Positions 1 to 7,924 of a stretch of 64,000 nt of DNA are shown here, piece by piece; within the stretch, counting starts at the first letter, position 1, and every line of letters begins with the position of its first letter. The notes below the pieces were generated by a model. That model was not told the origin of the DNA. It saw only the letters and a list, made by a program, of their open reading frames with translations, and ran no database searches. The stretch is from Vibrio sp. RE86 (GTDB lineage Bacteria; Pseudomonadota; Gammaproteobacteria; Enterobacterales; Vibrionaceae). The position numbers were made by a program, and so were the translations under genes. The DNA is taken from assembly GCF_013114545.1 (NCBI RefSeq), contig NZ_VTXI01000006.1, positions 124,001 to 188,000 of the forward strand, written 5' to 3'.

Positions 1-97
1 GCACAATACCAAACGTTAAGGTTTCGGCGGCAACATGCGGAGAGACCAAGGCTAGGGCAATGAGTGTTTTAGCAGTAAAGCAGTGATGTAATTTCAT
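1..97 (-). CDS. Start of an exported protein, fifth gene of the syp operon (partial)
   Basis: Only the first 32 codons lie in the window, and the gene continues beyond base 1. They begin with a classic Sec signal peptide: basic start (MKLHHCF), a hydrophobic run (LIALALV) and an Ala-rich cleavage area (HVAAE), followed by TLTFGIV. The gene starts 11 bp after the sypD stop on the same strand, so it should be co-transcribed with sypABCD. The opening LTFGIV resembles the mature start of PhnD-like periplasmic binding proteins; this is a memory-based guess from seven residues. It does not look like a cytoplasmic SypE phosphatase/kinase. Confidence 0.55.
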   Translation of the reverse strand, partial: MKLHHCFTAKTLIALALVSPHVAAETLTFGIV

Positions 98-108
98 AGT
101 GTTAATAC

Positions 109-804
109 CTAGGCTGACTGAGCGAGAAACTCATTAGTAAGGATTTTCTGGGCCCAACGTTCGCGCCATGTTCGAGGGATAAAACGTAATCGATTGAGCT
201 CCCGTACGATCTCTTGGGCTAGCGTGGCTTGATCTCTCAAGTTTAAAACCGAACCAAGAATGGAAATCGAGGGAGAAGAGAGCATTGATGTTGCTTTCTC
301 AAGCTGACTAGCGCTGGTTTTTCCACCTAAAATAACCAACGCAGTTTGGTCACAAGCGCTCGCAATCACTTGTGCAGGGACGTTGCCTCGGTTGATCAGT
401 AGCAAAGGAGACGTATCAAAAATGACTCTGTCGTATTCCTCTAACCAACCAGAGACCAGTGCGTTAAGCGTAGACGGATCTTTGTAGGCGAGTAAGGCTG
501 TTTGATCGGTTGGTGTTGTTATACCAGTAAATAGCTGGTGCGTTGTAGAGTGACTAATCAAAGCCCCTGCATGAACCGCCTTGTTATCAGACAGTTCAAC
601 GCCTTCAAACGCCGGGTGAAAGGTATTGAGATCCACAACGAGAGTTCTGTGGCCAGCCAACAAGTAACGTTCAGCTAAAGCGGTGACAACAGACGTGACG
701 CCGTCACCTGAGTTGCAAGCTGTCATACAAAGTGAGCGGCATCCACTCATTTCCGCGGCTAAGTAGACTTGTTCTATTTCACAGTGGGTTGCAGGAATCA
801 TCAT
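109..804 (-). CDS. sypD: SypD: CpsD/CapB-like (BY-kinase family) exopolysaccharide protein with degenerate P-loop
   Basis: This 231-residue protein has the fold signature of bacterial tyrosine kinase/MinD-like ATPases that partner with polysaccharide chain-length and export proteins. A Walker A region is at residues 28-38, a Walker A' strand at 53-59 (TLVVDLN, Asp58) and a Walker B strand at 124-132 (YDRVIFDTS, Asp130). The normally invariant Walker A lysine is valine (GDGVTS, Val36). There is no C-terminal tyrosine cluster, so autophosphorylation as in Wzc/CapB is doubtful. Its ATG overlaps the sypC stop in TAATG, which suggests translational coupling. Assignment as SypD rests on position after sypA, sypB and sypC plus the family. 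A regulatory role without catalysis is possible. Confidence 0.8.
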   Translation of the reverse strand: MMIPATHCEIEQVYLAAEMSGCRSLCMTACNSGDGVTSVVTALAERYLLAGHRTLVVDLNTFHPAFEGVELSDNKAVHAGALISHSTTHQLFTGITTPTDQTALLAYKDPSTLNALVSGWLEEYDRVIFDTSPLLLINRGNVPAQVIASACDQTALVILGGKTSASQLEKATSMLSSPSISILGSVLNLRDQATLAQEIVRELNRLRFIPRTWRERWAQKILTNEFLAQSA

Positions 805-2897
805 TACAACGCTCCTATTAGAACAATGGTGGTTGTGAGACGTAAAATGTCTTCAAGGCCAACGCGCGCTTTTTCAATAAAGCTTTCGCTGCGGTCGGGA
901 ACATAGATGGTGTCTCCAGCGCGAAGCACGGGTAGCTTGTATATATTGGCTGTTTTACTGAAGTCGATTAAATCAAACGTGCGGGCTTGTTCTTGGCAGC
1001 AAGACATATTCACGATAGAGATTTTTTCGAGATAGGCTCTTTCTGAAGGACCGCCTGCTTCAGCAAGTAGATCTAGTACTGTCATGTTGTCGTCGAAAAC
1101 ATATCTCCCTGGCTTATTTACAGCACCTAATACTCTAACTGTAGACTCTTTAGAGCGATCAAGCCAAATTTTATCTTTCTCAGGGATGTAGATGGTGTCG
1201 CCCATGGTAACGACAGGAAGTAGGCTCTCGTCACCGGTCTCGAAATAGAGTGACAGGTTAAGCTTGCTTACCTTCGAATAGGTTTTATCGCGGTGAGTGA
1301 CACGAATATTATGGATATCGGCATCTTTGGTTGGGCCATCCGCTGCTGACAGAATATCTAGAAAGTGCATCTCTTTGGTGAATCGGTAACGACCTGGAGA
1401 GTTAACCTGACCAAACACATAGATGGACGCATCTGAACTTTGGCGTACCCATTGGGATTTATTATCAGACGGATCTTGAGGCAGATCGTGTACGCGTACA
1501 ATCGCGCCCGCGCTTATCATCGGTAAGTCTGAACTTGGTGCACCGCTTAATATGAACTCGTCGAGATTAAATACATGTAGCTTGTTGCCGTGTGTCACAA
1601 CTTCAATCTTTGAGGTGTCTGCTCTAAGTGTTGGACCACCAACATGAGCAAGCAGATCCATTAGATTCATTTCATCCGACCATTCGATACGTCCAGGGCG
1701 TACTACCTCACCAATGACGCTAACAGCTCGGGTAGGTGCGATTTTCAGCCAAGACTTCTCGTTCATGTCGGTTTTCTCAGGAACAAAGATCGCGTCTCCT
1801 GGGCCGATTGTAGGTGGAGAGCGGCGGTTTATCCCTTCAGTAAATGCAGTTAGGTCAAACTTAATGACTTGACCATTTGATTTGATGACGCGAATCTGGC
1901 GTGACTCAGCGTATCGGGTAGGGCCGCCTGCATTAGCTAAAATATCCATGAATGATGCGTTGTTTTTGCCTTCGTACGCACCAGGGTGAGCGACTTCACC
2001 CATAATGTAGACAACGTTCGCACCGGCTTTGATCTCTTCTTCCTGCTTTGGAACAAAGATGGTTGTGCCAGGTGTTAGATTAGGCAGCATCGAGATGTCA
2101 CCGCTATCCAGATAGGCTTTAAGGTTAAACAAATTTGGTGTGTTGTCAGAAATCACTCGAATTTGCTCGACAGAAGCATAACGGGTCACGCCACCCGCAC
2201 GCATAATTACATCGACCAAGTCTGTATTGGGTTTAAAGCTGAAGGAACCAGGTGCGTTCACTTCACCAAAGACTTTAATCGCTGTTCGACCATCCGCACT
2301 GTCACCTGCGTTAGCGAGTTTGTTAGCATCAAACTCTTGTTCAATATTACCGACAAGTGGAGACGCTGGAACGAATATGGTGTCGAGAGACTTTAAAGCA
2401 GGTAGTAGGGATTCATCACCACTATCAAGAAAGCTTTTATAGTTGAATGGAACCTTTTCTGAGCCACGTTTGATAAACAAATTGTTCAACTGTGCACCCG
2501 CACGTAAACCGCCAGCTGCGTGAATTGCCATTTGAATGTCGGCGCTTTTGGTTAACGTGTATTCGCCCGGAGAGTTCACATAACCTTGAACTGAAACAAG
2601 GATCTGCTGCTCAGCAATGTAGATAGTGGCCGATGACAAGTCGCGATATACTTTCTCTAGCGCTTCTTTTACCGCGATTTCCAACTGTTCTTCACTGTAT
2701 CCAGCTACATAAAGAGCTCCAACTTCTGGCAGAGTGATTCGACCTCGTTTATCTACTTGAAACCCTTTGTTTAATGAACTTTCGCCAGGTAAGTTGACTT
2801 GAATGAGGTCGCCAATCTGAACACGTTCTTCACTAGCTTGTGCAAAGCTTAGAGTGAATGCCAATAGCATTGCCACCATCAAATTAATCGTTTTCAT
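804..2897 (-). CDS. sypC: SypC: long Wza-type polysaccharide export protein with six SLBB domains
   Basis: This is an outer-membrane exopolysaccharide export protein of 697 residues. I place the start at 2897 because GGAGGCTACT directly precedes that ATG and a signal peptide follows (MKTINLMVAMLLAF...AQAS); an in-frame upstream start at 2942 lacks this. A Poly_export (PF02563-type) domain spans about residues 25-100. Six SLBB repeats follow, each opening with a pattern like V-x-G-x-V-x-x-PG and containing a D-(L/I)-(L/I)-x-x-x-GG-x-(T/S) segment. The C-terminus ends in a hydrophobic segment that could form the membrane helix. E. coli Wza is about 380 residues with fewer SLBB units, so this is an expanded form. 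It overlaps sypB by 14 bp and abuts sypD. Confidence 0.88.
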   Translation of the reverse strand: MKTINLMVAMLLAFTLSFAQASEERVQIGDLIQVNLPGESSLNKGFQVDKRGRITLPEVGALYVAGYSEEQLEIAVKEALEKVYRDLSSATIYIAEQQILVSVQGYVNSPGEYTLTKSADIQMAIHAAGGLRAGAQLNNLFIKRGSEKVPFNYKSFLDSGDESLLPALKSLDTIFVPASPLVGNIEQEFDANKLANAGDSADGRTAIKVFGEVNAPGSFSFKPNTDLVDVIMRAGGVTRYASVEQIRVISDNTPNLFNLKAYLDSGDISMLPNLTPGTTIFVPKQEEEIKAGANVVYIMGEVAHPGAYEGKNNASFMDILANAGGPTRYAESRQIRVIKSNGQVIKFDLTAFTEGINRRSPPTIGPGDAIFVPEKTDMNEKSWLKIAPTRAVSVIGEVVRPGRIEWSDEMNLMDLLAHVGGPTLRADTSKIEVVTHGNKLHVFNLDEFILSGAPSSDLPMISAGAIVRVHDLPQDPSDNKSQWVRQSSDASIYVFGQVNSPGRYRFTKEMHFLDILSAADGPTKDADIHNIRVTHRDKTYSKVSKLNLSLYFETGDESLLPVVTMGDTIYIPEKDKIWLDRSKESTVRVLGAVNKPGRYVFDDNMTVLDLLAEAGGPSERAYLEKISIVNMSCCQEQARTFDLIDFSKTANIYKLPVLRAGDTIYVPDRSESFIEKARVGLEDILRLTTTIVLIGAL

Positions 2898-3720
2898 AGT
2901 AGCCTCCCTGCATGCGCGACTCTGTGTTCTCTTGTTTATCAATGATTTCGATGCTGACGCGACGGTTGGTTAATCGAACCCCGTCAGACTCGCCTTCGAA
3001 TAAAGGCAGTGTGTCGCCAACCGATTTGGTTTCTATACGGCTTGGCGCTAAACCAAAAATGGTGAGATAGCGTTTCACCTGCTGAGCACGCCCCATCGCG
3101 AGTTTTTGGTTGTAATCAATCTCACCCACTGAGTCCGCATGACCCGTGACCGTTAAGTGCAGCTGTGGTTTGGTTTTCAATATGTTTGATGCTTGGGCAA
3201 GGTGACCCATATATTTCGGGTTGATCTCAGTCGAGTTAAAGGCGAACTGGTTGTCTACGTTAAGTAAATTGTAAAGCTGGTCGATGGTGGCTAATCGACG
3301 TTGGAATGATCCTTCGTCAGTTGGCGGTACGCACTTAGATTGAGAAGTTACGTAGTCTAACTGACGTTCTAATTCATTTAAGCGGTTACGTTGAATCACA
3401 ATGTCGTTAGCCGCGTCTAAGTGAAGTCCGCCTTCAAGTTCACGTGCAATTCTGTTCTGTTTTTCTAATGCTTGGACAACTGCCGCAGGAAAACACCAGC
3501 GAGCACCTTCACGAATCAGGGAGTCGAGGTGAAGTTTGGTCAGTTGCCAGTCAAAACGAAGTCCATGCTCTGGGCCTAGAGGCTCGTCTGGCATAACCGG
3601 AGTAAACGAAGATTGAATGTAGCTTTCTGCAACGCCGCCACGTCCATCTTCAGGGTAGCTACTGCACCCGATAAGGCTAGCGGCGGTCGCAATTAGGGCT
3701 ATGTGTGTGAAGATTTTCAT
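2884..3720 (-). CDS. sypB: SypB: OmpA-domain lipoprotein
   Basis: This 278-residue lipoprotein begins MKIFTHIALIATAASLIGC with lipobox LIGC, so Cys19 is the probable lipidated residue. The C-terminal third is an OmpA-type peptidoglycan-binding domain: a VTGHADSVG segment, the YNQKLAMGRAQQV helix that carries the conserved Arg, and a TNRRVSIEI ending. The middle is helical and rich in charged residues. It probably anchors the Syp export machinery to the cell wall. An AGGA motif lies about 7 bp before the ATG. The gene sits between sypA and sypC, and its 3' end overlaps the sypC start, which matches the order sypA-B-C-D of the V. fischeri symbiosis polysaccharide locus. Confidence 0.85.
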   Translation of the reverse strand: MKIFTHIALIATAASLIGCSSYPEDGRGGVAESYIQSSFTPVMPDEPLGPEHGLRFDWQLTKLHLDSLIREGARWCFPAAVVQALEKQNRIARELEGGLHLDAANDIVIQRNRLNELERQLDYVTSQSKCVPPTDEGSFQRRLATIDQLYNLLNVDNQFAFNSTEINPKYMGHLAQASNILKTKPQLHLTVTGHADSVGEIDYNQKLAMGRAQQVKRYLTIFGLAPSRIETKSVGDTLPLFEGESDGVRLTNRRVSIEIIDKQENTESRMQGGYYEND

Positions 3721-3761
3721 GCCAACGTCCTTTGTTAGTGAACTTTTATTATTGTTATTCG

Positions 3762-4082
3762 TTAGTGCTGGTGAGAGTTAACTGGAATCGCCTGATCAAT
3801 ACGAAGTAAGTTCATAATCTCAAGAGGCTGACCAGACACGTTTTCGATGCGCATATTGCGCTGACGCTCAATTAAACGTTTGTAGAGATAAACAAGCGCG
3901 CCCACACCGGAAGAGTCGAGAAACTGCACTTGGCTAAAATCGATTTCGATATCGCGCTGGCTCTCTTCTGCGATGATCTCATCAATGTGAGGCTGAGCAT
4001 GACGGCTGCCGTCTGCGTCTAAGTTACCGTTGATGAAAAGGGTAGTGATGTTTTCGCTCGCTTGAATTTTACGAAGTTCCAT
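3762..4082 (-). CDS. sypA: SypA: STAS-domain regulator of biofilm formation
   Basis: This is a single STAS domain of 106 residues, the anti-sigma-factor antagonist type. The phosphorylatable loop is at residues 54-61 (FLDSSGVG), with Ser57 and Ser58 after Asp56. In V. fischeri the corresponding serine of SypA is switched by the SypE kinase/phosphatase, and the unphosphorylated form promotes biofilm. No sypE is visible within this window, though the operon runs off its left edge. It is the first gene of the operon, 23 bp downstream of the predicted sigma-54 start site, and is followed by sypB after a 41-bp gap. The serine loop and length are seen; the biofilm role is from the family. Confidence 0.88.
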   Translation of the reverse strand: MELRKIQASENITTLFINGNLDADGSRHAQPHIDEIIAEESQRDIEIDFSQVQFLDSSGVGALVYLYKRLIERQRNMRIENVSGQPLEIMNLLRIDQAIPVNSHQH

Positions 4083-4115
4083 AATGCTATCTCCATGTAG
4101 TGTTGAAGATATAAG

Positions 4116-4132
4116 AGCAGGGAATGTGCCAA
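4116..4132 (-). promoter_or_regulatory. Sigma-54 promoter of sypABCD
   Basis: The minus strand reads TTGGCACATTCCCTGCT. This contains GG-N10-GC with a perfect TGGCAC -24 element and a good -12 element (CTGCT against TTGCW). Predicted transcription start is about 4105, leaving a short leader before the sypA ATG at 4082. The V. fischeri sypA promoter is known to be sigma-54-dependent and activated by SypG, which fits. Confidence 0.82.
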
Positions 4133-4180
4133 TTATTTTTATGAATAAATTCAGTTACTTATGACGTCGTCAGTGAGCGT

Positions 4181-4195
4181 TTCTCAATTTGAGAA
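4181..4195. promoter_or_regulatory. SypG-type enhancer box 1
   Basis: TTCTCAATTTGAGAA fits the V. fischeri SypG binding pattern as I recall it (TTCTCA-N3-TG followed by degenerate bases). It is a near-perfect palindrome and so fits on both strands. It lies about 80 bp upstream of the predicted sypA start site, a normal enhancer distance. Confidence 0.72.
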
Positions 4196-4202
4196 GCGAA
4201 AA

Positions 4203-4217
4203 TTCTCAAATTGAATG
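4203..4217 (+). promoter_or_regulatory. SypG-type enhancer box 2
   Basis: TTCTCAAATTGAATG also fits the SypG pattern. Its start is 22 bp from the start of box 1, two helical turns, so two activator dimers could sit on the same DNA face. It is about 105 bp upstream of the predicted sypA start. Confidence 0.65.
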
Positions 4218-4378
4218 ATGAAGCAACTTTCTGAGAAATAAGTGAGAAGTCTCAATTATGTAATTCATAAATCTGTATGTTAACAACACTTTAGAAGTGA
4301 GTCGGAGGCTACTTTTTTCGCTATTGAACTGTTGGCGAGAACAATTCCACAATGAGGCTTCAAATTGGAGGACTCCCT

Positions 4379-5230
4379 ATGCGATTGCGACTCACAACAT
4401 TGGCGATAGGCATTTTAGTCTCAATATCAGCCAATGCGTCACAAAGCCAGCAACCTGAGCATTTTATGCCAGTGATTTTGGCTACGAACTATCACAGCGA
4501 CGTGGATGTCGACAACTACTGGAAAAGTGAAAAGTTAGACGGCATACGTGCAATATGGGATGGAGAAAAGCTGGCGACTAGGAATGGCCACCCAATTCAT
4601 GCGCCAGACTGGTTCACTGCTCCGCTTCCTGACTACCCGTTAGAAGGTGAATTATGGGCGGGGCGTGGTAATTTCCACCTTGTTCAACAGACGGTTTTAG
4701 ATAACGTGCCAAATGAAACGGCCTGGAAACACATTGATTTTATGTTGTTTGATTTGCCATATTCGGCAGGAGACTATCAAAAACGTTACTTTGGGCTTGT
4801 GCACCTTGTCTATTCACTGCAAGAGAGTCACATCAAATATGTCGAGCACACACCGATCCGCTCCCAACAAGAGCTCATTACGTATCTTGATAGTGTTGAC
4901 GGGCAGGATGGTGAAGGAGTGATGCTAAGAAAGATCTCTGGCCGATACCAAGCAGGAAGAAGCAGTGACTTACTAAAACTCAAACGATATCAAGACCGCG
5001 AAGCTATCGTTGTTGGATATAAAGTAGGGAAAGGAAAGTATGAGGGAATGATGGGCGCGCTCCTTGTACAAATGGAGTCTGGGCTTAAATTTTATATCGG
5101 CACAGGTTTCAGTGATCACGTAAGACAAAATCCCCCTGAGCTAGGAAGCAAAATTACCTTTCGTCATAATGGCTATACAAGTAATGGCGTTCCCAAATTT
5201 GCGCGTTATATGCGTGAACGGATTGAATAG
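4379..5230 (+). CDS. lig: Periplasmic ATP-dependent DNA ligase (LigE type)
   Basis: This small ATP-dependent DNA ligase (283 residues) would seal nicks using ATP. The start at 4379 is chosen because GGAGGA lies 7 bp upstream; an in-frame ATG at 4352 has no such site. The first about 20 residues form a Sec signal peptide (MRLRLTTLAIGILVSISANAS). Nucleotidyltransferase motif I is EKLDGIRA (adenylated Lys); motif III is near FMLFDLP, motif IV is DGEGVMLR and motif V is LLKLKRY. An OB-fold ends the protein with no extra domains, as in the known V. cholerae and Haemophilus enzymes. Export suggests action on periplasmic or extracellular DNA, perhaps in transformation. It is divergent from the syp operon. 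Confidence 0.9.
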   Translation: MRLRLTTLAIGILVSISANASQSQQPEHFMPVILATNYHSDVDVDNYWKSEKLDGIRAIWDGEKLATRNGHPIHAPDWFTAPLPDYPLEGELWAGRGNFHLVQQTVLDNVPNETAWKHIDFMLFDLPYSAGDYQKRYFGLVHLVYSLQESHIKYVEHTPIRSQQELITYLDSVDGQDGEGVMLRKISGRYQAGRSSDLLKLKRYQDREAIVVGYKVGKGKYEGMMGALLVQMESGLKFYIGTGFSDHVRQNPPELGSKITFRHNGYTSNGVPKFARYMRERIE

Positions 5231-5247
5231 GGCTGTTGACCTAATAA

Positions 5248-5271
5248 GGGCTGCACATTGGCAGCCCTTTT
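5248..5271 (+). terminator. Rho-independent terminator after the ligase gene
   Basis: GGGCTGC, a six-base loop, GCAGCCC and then TTTT, 17 bp after the ligase stop codon. Confidence 0.85.
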
Positions 5272-5283
5272 ACTATTTGAGAT

Positions 5284-6654
5284 TTACTTCGAAGCAAGTT
5301 CTAACTGTCTTTCGTCGCTTAGGCGATGCATCCAACGTAATCGAAGACCGAGCATCACAGCAGCAGAAGATAGACCAACAATAAAGCCCAACCAGAAACC
5401 TTGTGCGCCCATCGGTTCAACGATCCAATCTGTCATCGCTAAGATGTAACCCAGTGGCAGACCCAAAATCCAGTAGGCAATAAAGGTACGATTGAAAATC
5501 GCGGCCATATCTTTGTATCCACGAAGGGCACCAGCAGCGACGACTTGTACTGCATCTGTGATCTGATAAATCGCAGCAAACAGCAGAAGTTGAAGTGCAA
5601 GGTCGATAACCGCGCGGTTGTCTGTGTAAAGTAGGGCGATTTGCTCTCTGAACATAACCGTTAATAGGGCTGTCATTGAAGCAAGCAATACCGCGACAAT
5701 CAATCCAACACGAGACGCAATCGCTGCGCCCTCAACATTCGATTCTCCCAAACGGTGGCCAACACGAATACTGGTTGCCGCACCAATACTCATCGGTAGC
5801 ATGAATACCAATGACGAGAAGTTGATAGCGACTTGGTGTGCTGCCACAGTCAATGAGCCAAGAGGGGCGACTAGCAGCGCAACAACAGCAAACAGCGTTA
5901 CCTCGAAGAACATTGCAGCTGCGACAGGGAATCCCAGTTTAAACAGACGAGTTAGCGCTTTAAGCTCAGGTTTATGGAAATGAGCAAAAACTTGAACATG
6001 GGCAAGACGTTTTGCAGTCAGTACATAGCCAAGAAGAAGCGCAAACATAATCCAGTAGACGATCGCTGTCGCAACGCCACAACCCACGCCACCAAGTGCA
6101 GGCGCACCGAATTTACCGTAAACAAATATCCAGTTAAGCGGTATGTTGATCAGCAAGCCAATAAAACCGATTACCATTGCAGGCTTAGTGAGAGACATAC
6201 CATCTGTCAGGCTTCGTAGCGCTTGGAACAGCAAAAATGCGGGTACGGCATAGATTACCGCATGCATGTAGCCGATAGTCTTTTCGCCCATCAAACGCTC
6301 AACGTCCATGAGTCCAAGTATCGACTTCGTCTGCAACAACACTATCGCTATCGGGACCGATATGATCAGTGCCATCGCGATGCCTTGTTGAATCTCGAAT
6401 GGGATTTTATTCTGACGACCAGAACCGTTGAGCTGAGCGACAACGGGTACTAACGCCATAAGAAGGCCAACACCAAATAGAATTGAAGGTAACCAAATAC
6501 TTGCAGCAATGGATACCGCTGCCATATCTGTCGCACTCACGCCACCAGCCATGACCGTATCGACAAAGCCCATACCAGTCTGAGCGACCGAGGCAATTAA
6601 TACAGGGGTTGCCAATTTGACTAAGGTATTTGCTTCAGTTTTATAACGATGCAA
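5284..6654 (-). CDS. norM: NorM, Na+-coupled MATE multidrug efflux pump
   Basis: This is an inner-membrane MATE transporter of 456 residues and 12 predicted helices that exports cationic drugs in exchange for sodium. It resembles V. cholerae NorM (461 residues) closely along its length, for example in the PVLIASVAQTGMGFVDTVM opening and the FVYGKFGAPALGG region. The start is most likely the TTG at 6654: GGAG lies 7 bp upstream and the product would open M-HRYK, as in the V. cholerae protein. An upstream TTG at 6702 has no ribosome site. The gene is divergent from ribE, the same arrangement as mdtK/ribE in E. coli. Confidence 0.93.
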   Translation of the reverse strand: MHRYKTEANTLVKLATPVLIASVAQTGMGFVDTVMAGGVSATDMAAVSIAASIWLPSILFGVGLLMALVPVVAQLNGSGRQNKIPFEIQQGIAMALIISVPIAIVLLQTKSILGLMDVERLMGEKTIGYMHAVIYAVPAFLLFQALRSLTDGMSLTKPAMVIGFIGLLINIPLNWIFVYGKFGAPALGGVGCGVATAIVYWIMFALLLGYVLTAKRLAHVQVFAHFHKPELKALTRLFKLGFPVAAAMFFEVTLFAVVALLVAPLGSLTVAAHQVAINFSSLVFMLPMSIGAATSIRVGHRLGESNVEGAAIASRVGLIVAVLLASMTALLTVMFREQIALLYTDNRAVIDLALQLLLFAAIYQITDAVQVVAAGALRGYKDMAAIFNRTFIAYWILGLPLGYILAMTDWIVEPMGAQGFWLGFIVGLSSAAVMLGLRLRWMHRLSDERQLELASK

Positions 6655-6797
6655 AAGAAAACTCCAAACAGAACTGTCTTTGAAACAGTGAAACGAGGAC
6701 AAGTCATCAAGATGTGCGATGACTCTAAGAAAATGATTGTGTGCGATGATAAAGAAATGTCACACTAATCACCATCAAAAACTAACGGAATCGCTTG

Positions 6798-7412
6798 ATG
6801 TTTACGGGAATTGTTCAAGGCATGGCAGAAGTTGTTGCCATCAATAAGAAAGAGAAGTTTCAGACCCACACTGTTCGATTGATAGGCGAAATGAATCAAG
6901 GTCTAGCTATTGGTGCATCTGTTGCTCACAATGGCTGTTGCCTTACCGTTACAAAGATTGAAAACGACCTGATCGACTTTGATCTGATGCAGGCGACGCT
7001 TTCACTGACCAACTTGGGTTCGGTAAGCGAAGGCGATGTCGTCAATATTGAAAGAGCCGCTAAGTTTGGTGATGAAATTGGTGGGCATTCAATGTCAGGC
7101 CATATTAGTTTGGTCGGTGAAGTCGTTGAAGTTATTGATACACCCAACAATCGCACGATTTGGTTTTCTGTACCGCAAGAGATGATCAAATACGTGTTAG
7201 CGAAAGGTTATATTGGCCTTGATGGTTGCTCGTTGACAATAGGGGAAGTTGCCGAGAACCGTTTCTCCGTTCATTTGATCCCAGAAACGTTAGAACGCAC
7301 TTTGTTTGGGCGCAGAGAAGTGGGTGATAAAATTAATGTAGAATTTGATCCTCAAACTCAAGCGATCGTTGATACGGTTGAACGTGTCCTTGCTGCAAAA
7401 GAGCTCGCTTAA
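6798..7412 (+). CDS. ribE: Riboflavin synthase alpha subunit
   Basis: This enzyme dismutates two 6,7-dimethyl-8-ribityllumazine molecules into riboflavin and a pyrimidinedione. It has 204 residues, slightly short for the family. Two tandem lumazine-binding beta-barrels are visible: the first opens MFTGIVQGMAEV and contains NGCCLTV, the second contains GHISLVGEV and LDGCSLTIGEV. The start is the ATG at 6798. Divergent pairing with norM is conserved in enterobacteria. There is no room or sequence for an FMN riboswitch in the 143 bp before it. Confidence 0.93.
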   Translation: MFTGIVQGMAEVVAINKKEKFQTHTVRLIGEMNQGLAIGASVAHNGCCLTVTKIENDLIDFDLMQATLSLTNLGSVSEGDVVNIERAAKFGDEIGGHSMSGHISLVGEVVEVIDTPNNRTIWFSVPQEMIKYVLAKGYIGLDGCSLTIGEVAENRFSVHLIPETLERTLFGRREVGDKINVEFDPQTQAIVDTVERVLAAKELA

Positions 7413-7427
7413 TTTCTTTTCAATATT

Positions 7428-7452
7428 GTCTGTAGCTGTTAGTGCTACAGAC
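7428..7452. terminator. Bidirectional hairpin between ribE and the CPXCG gene
   Basis: A perfect 9-bp stem (GTCTGTAGC / GCTACAGAC) with a 7-base loop lies between two convergent genes. The U-tract on the plus side is weak (TCTACTCTTT). Confidence 0.6.
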
Positions 7453-7474
7453 TCTACTCTTTAAAGCCGAACAA

Positions 7475-7678
7475 CTAAAAGATCTGTTCGTCGTCTGCAT
7501 CGATTAGCAGTTCTATTTTGTCCATTTGCTCATTGACTGTCATGGTGAGGTGAATAGCGTTGCAACAAGCAGGGCAGTCATCATAAAAAGTTTGGTTTCC
7601 GTTAGATGCATCCAACGTGATCCCAATCGAGTGTCCACAGTGAGGACAAGAAACCCTTTTTTCGGTGTAATTACGCAT
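7475..7678 (-). CDS. CPXCG-motif cysteine-rich small protein
   Basis: This 67-residue protein has two metal-ligand pairs: CPHCG near the N-terminus and CPAC-C about 23 residues later, a probable zinc ribbon. The start at 7678 is chosen because AAGGA lies 10 bp upstream and the CPXCG family begins close to the first motif; an in-frame extension upstream to 7753 has no ribosome site. The C-terminus is acidic (DADDEQIF). Function is unknown. It is convergent with ribE. Confidence 0.78.
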   Translation of the reverse strand: MRNYTEKRVSCPHCGHSIGITLDASNGNQTFYDDCPACCNAIHLTMTVNEQMDKIELLIDADDEQIF

Positions 7679-7924
7679 AACTCTTTTCCTTACATCTGAT
7701 CGAAAACAGTGCCTAATTGCGTCTTTCTGTCGAGAAAGAGTCCTTTTAGACACTCTAATCTTAAGCGGATTAGTTTGTGTTAGGCATGAATTAAGTACAA
7801 AACTTGATTAAGGTACGGTAATGCGTGTTCAGTTAGTATCTTTATCACCAAAGGCGAACAGGATATTTGACAAATCTACAACTCCGATCTTTGTAACCCA
7901 TTGTTAATAAATACTTATTTACAA

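Noticed and set aside
2898..2942. Longer sypC start inside sypB
   Set aside because: The ATG at 2897 has GGAGG and is followed directly by a signal peptide; the extension would bury that signal.
6655..6702. Upstream TTG start giving a 472-residue NorM
   Set aside because: There is no ribosome site and the added residues do not resemble NorM N-termini. The TTG at 6654 has GGAG and aligns with the V. cholerae start as I recall it.
6703..6797. FMN riboswitch before ribE
   Set aside because: The gap between norM and ribE is short and shows none of the conserved RFN element blocks.
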